Below, one piece after another: positions 24,288 through 32,699 of a stretch of 64,000 nt of DNA; position 1 is the stretch's first letter, and every line of letters starts with the position of its first letter. Made by a program: the position numbers and the translations under genes. This DNA comes from Microbacterium sp. Leaf320 (lineage in GTDB: Bacteria; Actinomycetota; Actinomycetes; Actinomycetales; Microbacteriaceae), in NCBI RefSeq assembly GCF_001423485.1, contig NZ_LMOD01000003.1, forward strand, positions 248,001 through 312,000. The letters are read 5' to 3'. The notes under the pieces were generated by a model. The model ran no database searches. It had not been told where the DNA came from and was given only the letters and a program-made list of their open reading frames with translations.

Positions 24288-25885
24288 GCCGGGTGGCCGT
24301 TGTCGGCGCCGGAGTCGCCGGCCTCGCAGTGGCAGGGCTGCTCGCGCGCGACGGGCATGATGTGACCGTCTACGAGAAGAACAGCAGGGTCGGAGGGCGC
24401 GCGGGCACCATCGAAAGAGACGGCTTCCGGTTCGACTCCGGGCCGTCGTGGTACCTGATGCCCGAGGTCTTCGACCACTTCTTCGCGATGATGGGCACCA
24501 CGACCGAGGAGCAGCTCGACCTGACGCGCCTCGACCCCGGGTACCGCGTCTTCCAGGCACCGGATGCCGAAGGCCGCCCCGCGGCGTCCGTCACCGTGCC
24601 CTCGGGCCGTGCGGAGGTGTCGCGCCTGTTCGAGTCGCGCGAGCCCGGCGCCGCGAAGGCTCTGGACGCGTATCTCGACTCGGCGCACGACGCACGCGTC
24701 ATGGCCGAGCGGTACTTCCTCTACAACCCTTTCACCCGGTTGCGCGGGCTCATGACACCCGAGGTGCTGCGAGCCCTCCCCCGACTCTTCACACTGCTCG
24801 GCACACGCCTGCAGTCGTTCGCCGCCCGGCGTTTCCGCGATCCGATGATCCGGCAGCTGCTGGGATACCCGGCCGTCTTCCTCGGCACGGACCCGCGCAC
24901 GGCGCCCGCCATGTATCACCTCATGAGCGCACTCGATCTCGACGAGGGCGTCAGCTATCCGCAGGGCGGCTTCTGGCGGGTCGTCGAGCGCATCGCCGAG
25001 CTGGCGGAGGGCGCGGGCGTCCGGATCGTGCTGGATGCCGACGTCACCGCGATCAGCACCGGCATCCGCTCCGGCGGGGCTACCGTGACCGGCGTCGAGT
25101 GGCGCGACGCCGACGGAACCGCGCGCCGCGCGGACGCCGACATCGTGGTCTCCGGAGCCGACCTGCACCACACCGAGACGGCACTGCTCCCCCCGCACCT
25201 GCGCACCTACCCCGACTCGTGGTGGCAGCGACGCACGAGCGGGCCCGGTGCCGTGCTGGTGATGCTCGGCATCCGGGGCTCCCTCCCCGAGCTCCCCCAC
25301 CACTCCCTGTTCTTCACCGAGGACTGGGATGCCAACTTCGACGCCATCTTCGGCGATCAGCCTGTGGTCCCCTCGCCCGCATCGACCTACGTGTGTCGCC
25401 CGAGCGCGACCGACGACACGGTCGCGCCTGAGGGGCATGAGAACCTCTTCGTGCTGGTCCCCATCCCTGCCGACACCGATCTCGGCGGCGGCGGATCCGA
25501 CGGCGCAGGCTCCGCACGCATCGAGCAGGCGGCCGACGACGCGATCGACCAGATCTCGCAGTGGGCGGGCATCCCCGACCTCCGCGAACGCATCGTCGTC
25601 CGCGAGACGAAGGGACCCGCAGACTTCCGCGACGACTACAACTCGTGGCGGGGCGGCATGCTGGGCCCCGCGCACATCCTGTCGCAGAGCGCGATGTTCC
25701 GTGCGCAGAACGCGTCGCGCCGGGTCTCGGGGCTCTACTACGCGGGCGCCACCACCGCGCCGGGTGTCGGTGTGCCGATGTGCCTCATCAGCGCCGAGAT
25801 CGTGCTCAAGCGGATCCGCGGCGATCATTCGTCCGGACCTCTCGACGTCTCGACCGCCGCCCCCGCGAAGAGCGGAACCGCGTGA
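24284..25885 (+). CDS. crtI: Phytoene desaturase (lycopene-forming)
   Basis: FAD-dependent desaturase introducing the double bonds that turn phytoene into lycopene. The 533 residues begin with the FAD-binding motif VAVVGAGVAGLAVAGLLARD, followed by VYEKNSRVGGRAGTI. The C-terminal FAD contact is LYYAGATTAPGVGVPMCLISAE. SGPSWYLMP near residue 50 is typical of CrtI. Stop and next start share one base (TGATG). A long 809-codon open frame on the opposite strand here is a GC-driven shadow. Confidence 0.96.
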   Translation: MSRVAVVGAGVAGLAVAGLLARDGHDVTVYEKNSRVGGRAGTIERDGFRFDSGPSWYLMPEVFDHFFAMMGTTTEEQLDLTRLDPGYRVFQAPDAEGRPAASVTVPSGRAEVSRLFESREPGAAKALDAYLDSAHDARVMAERYFLYNPFTRLRGLMTPEVLRALPRLFTLLGTRLQSFAARRFRDPMIRQLLGYPAVFLGTDPRTAPAMYHLMSALDLDEGVSYPQGGFWRVVERIAELAEGAGVRIVLDADVTAISTGIRSGGATVTGVEWRDADGTARRADADIVVSGADLHHTETALLPPHLRTYPDSWWQRRTSGPGAVLVMLGIRGSLPELPHHSLFFTEDWDANFDAIFGDQPVVPSPASTYVCRPSATDDTVAPEGHENLFVLVPIPADTDLGGGGSDGAGSARIEQAADDAIDQISQWAGIPDLRERIVVRETKGPADFRDDYNSWRGGMLGPAHILSQSAMFRAQNASRRVSGLYYAGATTAPGVGVPMCLISAEIVLKRIRGDHSSGPLDVSTAAPAKSGTA

Positions 25886-26229
25886 TGGGGTTCGTGTACC
25901 TGGCGCTCCTCCTCGTGACCCTCGGCTGCATGCTGCTGCTCGACCGGCGCTTCCGGCTGTTCTTCTGGCGCGACGCGGTCTCAGCATCCGTCGTGACGGT
26001 GACGGGACTCGCCTTCTTCCTGATCTGGGATGTCGCCGGGATCGCCGGCGGGATCTTCTTCCGCGGTGAGGCCGCCGTGGCGACCGGTATCGTGCTCGCA
26101 CCCGAGCTCCCGATCGAGGAGCCGGTGTTCCTGCTCTTCCTCGTGGTGTGCACCATGATCGTCTACACCGGCGCAGTACGCGTCCTGTCGAGCATCCGCC
26201 GGCGCTCCGCCGTGGAGGAGCCCTCATGA
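25885..26229 (+). CDS. crtYe: Lycopene cyclase subunit, C50 type (CrtYe)
   Basis: A 114-residue membrane protein of about three helices (FVYLALLLVTLGCMLLLD, VVTVTGLAFFLIWDVAGI, PVFLLFLVVCTMIVYTG), with the PIEEPVFL motif of heterodimeric carotenoid cyclases. It forms one half of the cyclase that closes epsilon-type rings on flavuxanthin-like C50 intermediates in C. glutamicum. The order crtI-crtYe-crtYf-crtEb is the same as there. Ring type cannot be read from sequence. Confidence 0.9.
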   Translation: MGFVYLALLLVTLGCMLLLDRRFRLFFWRDAVSASVVTVTGLAFFLIWDVAGIAGGIFFRGEAAVATGIVLAPELPIEEPVFLLFLVVCTMIVYTGAVRVLSSIRRRSAVEEPS

Positions 26230-26570
26230 CGTACCTGCAGCTCTCGGCGTGGTTCGTCGGCGCAGCGATCGTTGCGGCGATCGTGCTCTCGATCCTCGCC
26301 GGACGGCATCGAGCCCACACGGGCGCGGTCGCGGTGACGCTCGCGGTGCTCGTCATCCTCACCGCCGTCTTCGACACCGTGATGATCGCGACAGGACTCT
26401 TCCACTACTCTCCCGAGCACCTCCTCGGTGTGCACGTCGGTCTCGCCCCGCTCGAGGACTTCGCCTATCCGATCGCCGGCGCCGTCCTGCTGCCCGCCCT
26501 GTGGGCCGCGCTCCGCGCCCGCCGCCGCGCGCAGGTCGACCCTCGATCCGACGCCGAGGATGCCTCGTGA
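26226..26570 (+). CDS. crtYf: Lycopene cyclase subunit, C50 type (CrtYf)
   Basis: Second 114-residue cyclase subunit with three hydrophobic segments. LHVGLAPLEDFAYPIA here sits where PIEEPVFL sits in the partner and supplies the acidic active-site residues. Its ATG overlaps the crtYe stop, and its own end overlaps the GTG start of crtEb. Equal size and coupled translation fit a 1:1 heterodimer. Confidence 0.9.
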   Translation: MTYLQLSAWFVGAAIVAAIVLSILAGRHRAHTGAVAVTLAVLVILTAVFDTVMIATGLFHYSPEHLLGVHVGLAPLEDFAYPIAGAVLLPALWAALRARRRAQVDPRSDAEDAS

Positions 26571-27454
26571 CCGCGCCCGCCCGCGGATCCGTCGGCCGGG
26601 ACTTCGCTCAGATCGTCCTGTCATCGCGCCCCATCAGCTGGATCAACACCGCCTTCCCGTTCGCGGCCGCCTACCTGCTCAGCACACGCGAGATCGACCT
26701 CACGCTGATCATCGGCACCCTCTACTTCCTCGTTCCGTACAACCTCGCGATGTACGGCATCAACGACGTCTTCGACTACGCATCCGACCTCGCCAACCCG
26801 CGCAAGGGCGGCATCGAGGGCGCACTCCTCGCTCCCCGCATCCACCGCACCACCCTGTGGGCTGCGGCGGCGACGAACATCCCGTTCCTCGTCTACCTCG
26901 TCGTCGTCGGCAACCCGGCGTCGTGGGTCTGGCTGGCGATCAGCGTGTTCGCCGTGATCGCGTACTCGGCGCCCGGGCTTCGGTTCAAGGAGCGTCCGTT
27001 CCTGGACTCGACGACCTCGAGCCTGCATTTCGTGACGCCGGCGATCGTCGGCCTCACTCTCGCCACAGGGACCGTCACCCCCACCGCGGTCATCGTCCTC
27101 GTCGCCTTCTTCCTGTGGGGCATGGCCGCGCACGCGTTCGGCGCGGTGCAGGACATCGGCCCCGACCGCGAGGGCGGCATCGGCTCGATCGCCACGGTCA
27201 TCGGCGCACGAGCCACGGTGCGACTGTCGATCGCTCTGTGGGTCCTCGCCGGGGCGGCCATGCTGTTCACCACCTGGCCGGGGCCGCTGGGCGCCCTGCT
27301 CGCCGTGCCCTACATCGTGAACGCCGCCCCCTGGTGGAGCGTCACCGATGAGACGTCGGGCGGCACGAACCGCGCATGGCGGCGCTTCATCGCGCTCAAC
27401 TACTTCGCCGGCTTCCTCGCGACGATGATCCTCATCCTCGCCTGGATCTCCTGA
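26567..27454 (+). CDS. crtEb: Lycopene elongase / UbiA-family prenyltransferase
   Basis: Adds C5 prenyl units to both ends of lycopene to make the C50 skeleton. The 295-residue UbiA-fold protein has the first Asp motif in YGINDVFDYASDLANPRKGG and the second in AFGAVQDIGPDREGGI, with about eight hydrophobic segments. GTG start at 26567 overlaps the crtYf stop (GTGA). It completes a route to a decaprenoxanthin- or sarprenoxanthin-type pigment, as in C. glutamicum and Micrococcus. Confidence 0.93.
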   Translation: MTAPARGSVGRDFAQIVLSSRPISWINTAFPFAAAYLLSTREIDLTLIIGTLYFLVPYNLAMYGINDVFDYASDLANPRKGGIEGALLAPRIHRTTLWAAAATNIPFLVYLVVVGNPASWVWLAISVFAVIAYSAPGLRFKERPFLDSTTSSLHFVTPAIVGLTLATGTVTPTAVIVLVAFFLWGMAAHAFGAVQDIGPDREGGIGSIATVIGARATVRLSIALWVLAGAAMLFTTWPGPLGALLAVPYIVNAAPWWSVTDETSGGTNRAWRRFIALNYFAGFLATMILILAWIS

Positions 27455-27497
27455 TCACCCGCTTGAATCCCCACCTGCACGCCCCGAGAGGAACCTG

Positions 27498-29684
27498 ATG
27501 TCCAGCCCTGAGCACGCGCCCATTCCGCCGACCCGCGAACGCACGCGTCGACACTCCTGGGTCCGCGTCCTCATCCCCGTGGTCCTGATCCTCGTGTGGT
27601 TGGTGGGCGCAGGTCTCGGCGGCCCCCTGTTCGGCAAGGTCGACGAGGTGTCCTCGAACGACCAGACCAGCTACCTGCCGGAGTCCGCCGACGCGACTCA
27701 GGTGCAGAAGCTCCTCGGGGAGTTCAACGACAGCGACGCGATCCCTGCCATCGCCGTCTTCGTGTCCGATGACGAGCTCTCGGAGTCCGACATCGAGACC
27801 ATCTCGGATGCCGTCGCAGATGCTCCATCCGTGGAGGGTGTGAGCGAGGACGTGTCACCCGCGCTCACCTCGGAGGACGGCAAGGCGATCCAGGCGTTCA
27901 TCCCGATCGAGGGCGACGCAGAGCTGGCAGACGCGATCGATGCGCTGGGTGCGCAGCTCCGGGACGCCGCTCCCGATGGCGTCACCGTGTACATCACGGG
28001 ACCCGCAGGCTTCAGCGCCGACCTCGTCGCAGGGTTCGCGGGTATCGACGGCCTGCTGCTCGGTGTCGCTCTCCTGGCGGTCCTCGTCATCCTCGTGCTG
28101 GTCTACCGTTCCTTGCTGCTGCCCATCGTCGTGCTCTCGACCAGCCTGTTCGCCCTGTGCGTGGCGCTGCTGGTCGTGTGGTGGCTGGCCAAATTCGAGG
28201 TGCTGCTGCTCAGCGGCCAGACGCAGGGCATCCTGTTCATCCTGGTGATCGGAGCCGCTACCGACTACGCCCTTCTGTTCGTCGCGAGGTTCCGAGAAGA
28301 GCTGCGCGTCGCCCAGGACAAGGGCACTGCCGTGCTGGCCGCCTGGAAGGGCTCGTTCGAGCCGATCGTGGCCTCTGGTGGAACCGTGATCGCAGGCCTC
28401 CTGTGCCTGCTGCTCAGCGACCTCAAGTCGAACAGCACGCTGGGCCCGGTGGCCGCGATCGGCATCGTGTTCGCGATGCTCGCCGCTCTCACCCTGCTGC
28501 CGGCGCTGCTGCTGCTGTTCGGACGCGCGGTCTTCTGGCCCCGGCGTCCGAAGTTCGAGCCGGAGGTCGTGGCCGAAGAGCACGGCATGCGCAAGACCGG
28601 CCTGTGGGCACGGCTGGCTCATCTGATCACGAAGCGTCCTCGCCTGATCTGGGTCGTCACGACGCTGGTGCTGCTCGCCGGCGCCGCGGGTGCACTGCAG
28701 CTCAACGCCGTCGGCGTGCCGCAGTCCGATCTGGTGCTCGGCGCATCCGAGGCCCGCGACGGCCAGGTCGCGCTCGGCGAGCACTTCCCCGGCGGCTCCG
28801 GCAGCCCGGTGTACGTGGTGGTCGCGGAGGACGAATTGCAGGATGCGGCCGACGTGCTCCTCGCCGACGACGGGATAGACGGGGTATCGGTCACGGCAGC
28901 CGATTCGCCGAGCGGTTCGGCGACGGTCACCACGGACGGGCTGGAAGCGGTCGGCCCTCCGGGAACAGCCGCCCCCGAGCCCACCGTCGTCGACGGAGAG
29001 GTGCTGTTGCAGGGCACCCTGACGGACGCAGCGGATTCCGATGCCGCAGCTGCGACCGTTCGCGACCTGCGCACCCAGCTCGACGACCTCGACGCTCTCG
29101 TCGGTGGAGTCACGGCGACGGCGATCGACACGAACGACGCCTCCATTCATGATCGCAACCTGATCATCCCGGTGATCCTCGTGGTGATCATGCTCATCCT
29201 CATGCTGCTGCTGCGCTCGATCCTCGCGCCGGTGCTGCTGATCCTCACGACCGTGCTGTCGTTCGGCACGGCGATGGGCGTCTCGGCGCTGGTGTTCAAC
29301 GGCGTGTTCGACTTCCCGGGCGCCGACCCCGCGGTTCCGCTCTACGGATTCGTGTTCCTGGTGGCACTGGGCATCGACTACAACATCTTCCTGATGACCA
29401 GGGTGCGGGAGGAATCGCTCGAGCACGGCACCCGCGAGGGCGTGCTCCGGGGCCTGTCCATCACGGGCGGCGTCATCACGTCGGCCGGGCTGGTTCTTGC
29501 GGCGACCTTCGCGGCGCTCTCGGTGATCCCGATCCTGTTCCTCGTGCAGCTCGCGTTCATCGTCGCGTTCGGCGTGCTGCTCGACACGTTCGTGGTGCGC
29601 TCGCTGCTGGTGCCGGCTCTCGCCTACGACCTGGGTCGAGTCATCTGGTGGCCGTCGAAGCTATGGCGTCGCGGTCGCGACTGA
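27498..29684 (+). CDS. MMPL-family RND transporter downstream of the carotenoid operon
   Basis: A 728-residue, roughly twelve-helix transporter. It has two MMPL repeats, each with an extracytoplasmic loop after its first helix. Characteristic segments include FILVIGAATDYALLFVARFREEL and GFVFLVALGIDYNIFLMTRVREE, both with the Asp/Tyr proton-relay pair. It lies 43 bases after crtEb with its own Shine-Dalgarno. In C. glutamicum an MMPL gene sits inside the crt operon, so a role in moving carotenoid or a related lipid is plausible but unproven. A 29-base piece of its 3' end (29578-29606) is repeated at 30277-30305. Confidence 0.9.
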   Translation: MSSPEHAPIPPTRERTRRHSWVRVLIPVVLILVWLVGAGLGGPLFGKVDEVSSNDQTSYLPESADATQVQKLLGEFNDSDAIPAIAVFVSDDELSESDIETISDAVADAPSVEGVSEDVSPALTSEDGKAIQAFIPIEGDAELADAIDALGAQLRDAAPDGVTVYITGPAGFSADLVAGFAGIDGLLLGVALLAVLVILVLVYRSLLLPIVVLSTSLFALCVALLVVWWLAKFEVLLLSGQTQGILFILVIGAATDYALLFVARFREELRVAQDKGTAVLAAWKGSFEPIVASGGTVIAGLLCLLLSDLKSNSTLGPVAAIGIVFAMLAALTLLPALLLLFGRAVFWPRRPKFEPEVVAEEHGMRKTGLWARLAHLITKRPRLIWVVTTLVLLAGAAGALQLNAVGVPQSDLVLGASEARDGQVALGEHFPGGSGSPVYVVVAEDELQDAADVLLADDGIDGVSVTAADSPSGSATVTTDGLEAVGPPGTAAPEPTVVDGEVLLQGTLTDAADSDAAAATVRDLRTQLDDLDALVGGVTATAIDTNDASIHDRNLIIPVILVVIMLILMLLLRSILAPVLLILTTVLSFGTAMGVSALVFNGVFDFPGADPAVPLYGFVFLVALGIDYNIFLMTRVREESLEHGTREGVLRGLSITGGVITSAGLVLAATFAALSVIPILFLVQLAFIVAFGVLLDTFVVRSLLVPALAYDLGRVIWWPSKLWRRGRD

Positions 29685-30305
29685 ACGTCGACGGCGAGCG
29701 TCAGCCGAGCGTCTTCGCGAGGTCGGCGAGGTGGCTGCGGCTCTCGGCGGCCGCCCGTGCTGGATCACGCGCCGCGACGGCGTCGGCGAGCAGCGCGTGG
29801 CGGTCGTCGTCTGCCTGGCCGCCGTCGTCGCGGCGGAGGCGAAGCATCTCGACCATCGCCTGACGCAGGCGCGGAGTGAACCCGTCGAACAGCTCGAGCA
29901 GTATCGGGTTGTGGGCTGCGACGACGATGCTGCGGTGGAAGGCAGTGTCCGCATCGACATGCGCCTCGACGCCTGACGCGTGGGCTCTGCGACCGTCGAG
30001 CGCGCGGCGGATCGCACGGAGGTCTGTCGCCGTGCGACGAGTCGCGGCGAGCGCGGCAGCCTCCGTCTCGATCGCTGTGCGCGCCTCGATGACGGCGACG
30101 ATGTCGGCTCGCCGGAGCACAGCGTCCCAATCCTCCGGCGCCTCGAGCGCCGTCACGAACACTCCCGACCCCTGCCGTGTCGCGAGGACCCCGCGGCCCG
30201 CCAGCTGACGGATGGCTTCACGGACAGTCGACCGGCCTACCCCCAGCTGTGCGGCCAGCGTGGTCTCTCCCGGGAGTGCTCGACACGTTCGTGGTGCGCT
30301 CGCTG
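29578..30305. repeat. 29-bp perfect direct repeat: mmpL 3' end copied 699 bp downstream
   Basis: Bases 29578-29606, inside the transporter gene and coding LDTFVVRSL, recur exactly at 30277-30305. The second copy marks the breakpoint where the fadR-type gene loses its 5' end and the leuA remnant begins. Both copies are in frame for the same peptide. Twenty-nine identical bases are far beyond chance and beyond codon-level similarity. Confidence 0.95.
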
Positions 30306-30324
30306 GCGCTGGGTGCGGACGCAC
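29701..30324 (-). pseudogene. FadR/GntR-family regulator, 5'-truncated by rearrangement
   Basis: GntR family, FadR subfamily. The remaining frame has most of the winged helix from LPGETTLAAQLGVGRSTVREAIRQLAGRGVLATRQGSGVFVT and the full all-helical FCD effector domain. The first 15-20 residues of a normal FadR regulator (a helix ending in a G-x-R-LPGE turn) are missing. In their place, bases beyond 30276 are the 29-bp mmpL copy, read antisense as an unrelated Arg/Pro/Ala stretch. The native promoter and start are therefore gone. A start within the fused sequence might still give protein, but DNA binding is probably impaired. It overlaps the leuA remnant on the other strand by 19 bases. Confidence 0.75.
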
Positions 30325-30974
30325 GCGAACAGCGGTGGCTCGTGCCGTACCTGCCGATCGACCCTGCCGACATCGGACGCGACTACGACGCGGTCATCAG
30401 GGTGAACTCGCAGTCGGGCAAGGGCGGCATCGCCTACCTGCTCGAGAGGGAGTTCGGGGTCGAGCTGCCTCGACGGCTCCAGATCGAGTTCGCGAGGACG
30501 GTGCAGGCTCATGCGGACAGCGTCGGCGACGAGCTGACGGCGACCGACCTGTGGAGCCTGTTCGAGCGCACCTATCTGGCTGCTCCCCCGAGAGACATGC
30601 CGGCTCTGGCGCATTACCGGGTGGACGGCTCCGAGATGCTCGTCACCCTGCGGGCGGGTTCGGACACGCGCACCCACCGTGTCACAGACTCCGGCCCCGT
30701 GGAAGGCCTCGTGTCGGTTCTCGCCGAGTCCGGCTTCTCCGTCGACGTCCTGTCCCTGCACCAGACGAGCATCGGAGGAGGGAGCACGGCGGATGCTCTC
30801 ACTCTGCTCGAGTATCGCGACGTCCACGGCACCGCGTGGGCAGCGGGGCGAGCGACGTCGGTGCTGGACTCGACCTTCGATGCCGTGATGCGGGCGGCAT
30901 CCCGGAACGGGCAGATGACACTCATCGGGGAAGGGTGCCCTCGACTGGATTCGAACCAGCGACCTGCCCTTTAG
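30306..30974 (+). pseudogene. 2-isopropylmalate synthase C-terminal remnant
   Basis: The frame encodes about 222 residues matching only the C-terminal part of LeuA: WLVPYLPIDPADIGRDYDAVIRVNSQSGKGG, then the LPRRLQIEFARTVQ linker, and a diverged regulatory domain (SGFSVDVLSLHQTSIGGG through SVLDSTFDAVMRAASR). The whole catalytic TIM barrel is missing. Upstream the frame is fused to the 29-bp mmpL copy. Downstream it runs into the tRNA-Arg gene, and its stop lies within the tRNA, so the native end is also lost. It cannot make a functional synthase. Confidence 0.85.
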
Positions 30975-31009
30975 GAGAGGGCTGCTCTATCCTGCTGAGC
31001 TACGGGGGC
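30936..31009 (-). tRNA. tRNA-Arg (anticodon CCT)
   Basis: A 74-base tRNA. Acceptor GCCCCCG, D-stem GCTC/GAGC. Anticodon stem GCCCT/AGGGC holds loop CTCCTAA, so the anticodon is CCT and it reads AGG. T-stem GCTGG/CCAGT has loop TTCGAAT, and the discriminator is A. The 3' acceptor strand is CGAGGGC, so position 5 forms a C-A mismatch where CGGGGGC would pair perfectly. CCA is not fully encoded. The leuA remnant's stop codon lies inside this gene on the other strand. Confidence 0.93.
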
Positions 31010-31044
31010 GAGGCTTCCATTCTAGAGGAAGCCTCGCCTCCTGC

Positions 31045-31542
31045 TCATGCAGCGAGTGCCAGGTACGGCTCCCACCGGGGGTCGCTGCGTTCGATGCCAC
31101 GGACGGTCCATGCCGTGCCGTGCGGCGGACGGGGAGCGAACCGGAGCTCCCACCGCATCTCCTGCGGCGTGCGGTCGCTCTTGGTGTTGTTGCAGCGCAG
31201 GCAGCAGGCGACCAGGTTCTCCCAGGAGTCCGCTCCCCCGCGTGAACGGGGCATCACATGGTCGATGGTCGAGGCCGCTTTGCCGCAGTATCCGCAGCGA
31301 TGGTTGTCGCGACGCAGGACTCCCCGCCGGGTCACAGGCACCCGCCGGCTGATCGGAATACGCACGTAGCGCGAGAGGACGATGACGGCGGGGCGATCGT
31401 AGACTCCGTGGCTGCCCCAGACGGGGTCATCCTCGATGTGTTCGACCACGGTCGCCTTGTCGTTCATGACCAGGACCAGGGCTCTCTTGAACGACACGAT
31501 CGCGAGCGGTTCGTATCCTGCGTTCAGTACAAGTGTGCGCAT
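31045..31542 (-). CDS. HNH endonuclease
   Basis: A 165-residue HNH-family nuclease common in actinobacteria. The zinc and catalytic region reads RRDNHRCGYCGKAASTIDHVMPRSRGGADSWENLVACCLRCNNTKSDRTP, with the two CxxC pairs, the DH dyad and the asparagine-rich second half. The N terminus MRTLVLNAGYEPLAIVSFKRAL is diagnostic of this single-copy family. The ATG at 31542 is preferred over one two codons earlier, because GAGAGG lies 6 bases before it. Biological role unknown. Confidence 0.93.
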   Translation of the reverse strand: MRTLVLNAGYEPLAIVSFKRALVLVMNDKATVVEHIEDDPVWGSHGVYDRPAVIVLSRYVRIPISRRVPVTRRGVLRRDNHRCGYCGKAASTIDHVMPRSRGGADSWENLVACCLRCNNTKSDRTPQEMRWELRFAPRPPHGTAWTVRGIERSDPRWEPYLALAA

Positions 31543-31874
31543 CGTCATCCTCTCGATCCGCCGGGACGGCTTCCCGGCACTCTCGACTCACACGAAGCCG
31601 CACAGGGCGGAAGCGTTCGCGGGGATGCAAAAAAGGCGCTGTCTACAGACAGCGCCTCATGCGCACGGCAAGACCGTGGCGTCCCTGCGGACGATGCAGA
31701 AGGACGTGACGACCGAGGGCATCCATGGTTCGGATGTTCGGTATTCGCTCCATCAGCTTCTCCCGACTATGCGACAACGGGTTCAGGCTAACCCATCAGG
31801 AGCGCGCGAAGGCCAAACGGCGGATGAACGCCCGAAGGCGTGTCCGAACAGGAGTGTGCGTCGGGTGACTGTGC
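31543..31874. other. 332-base gene-poor interval with a possible small transcript
   Basis: No long gene. On the minus strand there is a GGGAGA ribosome-binding-like sequence, an ATG at 31753, and a 36-codon open frame ending at 31643 inside a terminator hairpin. A GGGTT/AACCC mini-hairpin lies upstream, at about 31779-31794. The frame uses codons such as ATA and CGA that are rare here, so an untranslated small RNA is as likely as a peptide. Confidence 0.4.
31628..31655 (-). terminator. Intrinsic terminator, minus strand
   Basis: Stem AGGCGCTGTC/GACAGCGCCT with loop TACA. On the minus strand it is followed directly by six T residues (A run at 31629-31634 on the plus strand). It ends whatever is transcribed from the M23 peptidase gene or from the small unit at 31643-31753. 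Confidence 0.9.
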
Positions 31875-32690
31875 TCAGCCGGCGTTGGCGGCGAGCCAGG
31901 CGATCGGCTCCATGAGCCCGCCGTTGACGTGCACCTCGAAGTGGAGGTGGTTCGCGGTCGAGCGTCCGGTGCTGCCGACGAAGCCGATGAGCTGGCCTGC
32001 GGCGACGGTCTCGCCGGCCTGGACCTGACGCGAACCGTAGATCATGTGACCGTAGGTGGTCTGCACGCGCTGACCACCGACGACGCTGTCGAGCATGACG
32101 CACACGCCGTACCCGCCGATGCTCTCGGCGGAGGCGCGGACGACACCCGCGGCTGCCGCATAGATCGGGGTTCCGGCCGGGGCCAGCATGTCGGCACCCT
32201 GGTGGGCTCCGCCGACCGTGCGGCTGACGCTGTATGACCCCTGCGGAAGCGGGTAACGCACCTCGCCCGAGCCGGGCGAGACGAGAGCGTAGTTGCCGAT
32301 GTTGAAGTTGCTGGACGATGCCGTCGTGACGGAGGCGGCTGCGGCAGCACGCGCGGCTGCGGCCTCTTCCGCCTTCTTCTTCTCGATCTCGTCAGGGGTC
32401 GTGGCGGTGAACGTGCCACGGCTGAGCGATGCGGCCGTCGCATCGGAGGCGACGACGAGCGACTGTGCGTCGACTGCTGCGAGCTGCTGTACGGTCGCGG
32501 TCGCCTCAGAGGGCTTCGTCGCGGCGTATGCAGGAAGAGCGACGGCGGCGACGAGAGCACCGACGGCCCCGAAGATGGCGACCGAACGCAGGGGCTTCAC
32601 GACCTTGCGTGCGTCGACCCTGCCGCGGGAGCGGCGGGCGACTGTTCGATCTTCAGTTGTCTTCGCGGGCGATTCGATGTCTTTTGCCAA
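31875..32690 (-). CDS. Secreted or membrane-anchored M23-family metallopeptidase
   Basis: A peptidoglycan endopeptidase-like protein of 271 residues. An N-terminal basic stretch precedes a hydrophobic segment (SVAIFGAVGALVAAVALPAYA, ending in an AxA signal-peptidase-like site). An Ala/Glu-rich coiled-coil linker with KKKAEEAAAARAAAAA follows. The LytM domain has GGAHQGADM (HxGxD) and ANHLHFEVHVNGG (HxH), so all zinc ligands are present. The start is TTG at 32690, because GGAGG lies 8 bases upstream; in-frame upstream codons to 32741 lack any signal. This leaves a 277-base leader after the dtxR-type gene, which is unusually long. Confidence 0.88.
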   Translation of the reverse strand: MAKDIESPAKTTEDRTVARRSRGRVDARKVVKPLRSVAIFGAVGALVAAVALPAYAATKPSEATATVQQLAAVDAQSLVVASDATAASLSRGTFTATTPDEIEKKKAEEAAAARAAAAASVTTASSSNFNIGNYALVSPGSGEVRYPLPQGSYSVSRTVGGAHQGADMLAPAGTPIYAAAAGVVRASAESIGGYGVCVMLDSVVGGQRVQTTYGHMIYGSRQVQAGETVAAGQLIGFVGSTGRSTANHLHFEVHVNGGLMEPIAWLAANAG

Positions 32691-32699
32691 AACCTGATC

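Noticed and set aside
23948..26377. An 809-codon open frame on the minus strand across crtB, crtI and crtYe
   Set aside because: It lies wholly antisense to well-recognised enzymes, is Arg/Gly-rich with no domain, and is expected from high GC at third positions.
30177..30305. Extending the leuA remnant upstream to 30177 as one gene
   Set aside because: That part is antisense to the FadR-type gene, and the 29-bp mmpL copy separates it from the LeuA-like sequence.
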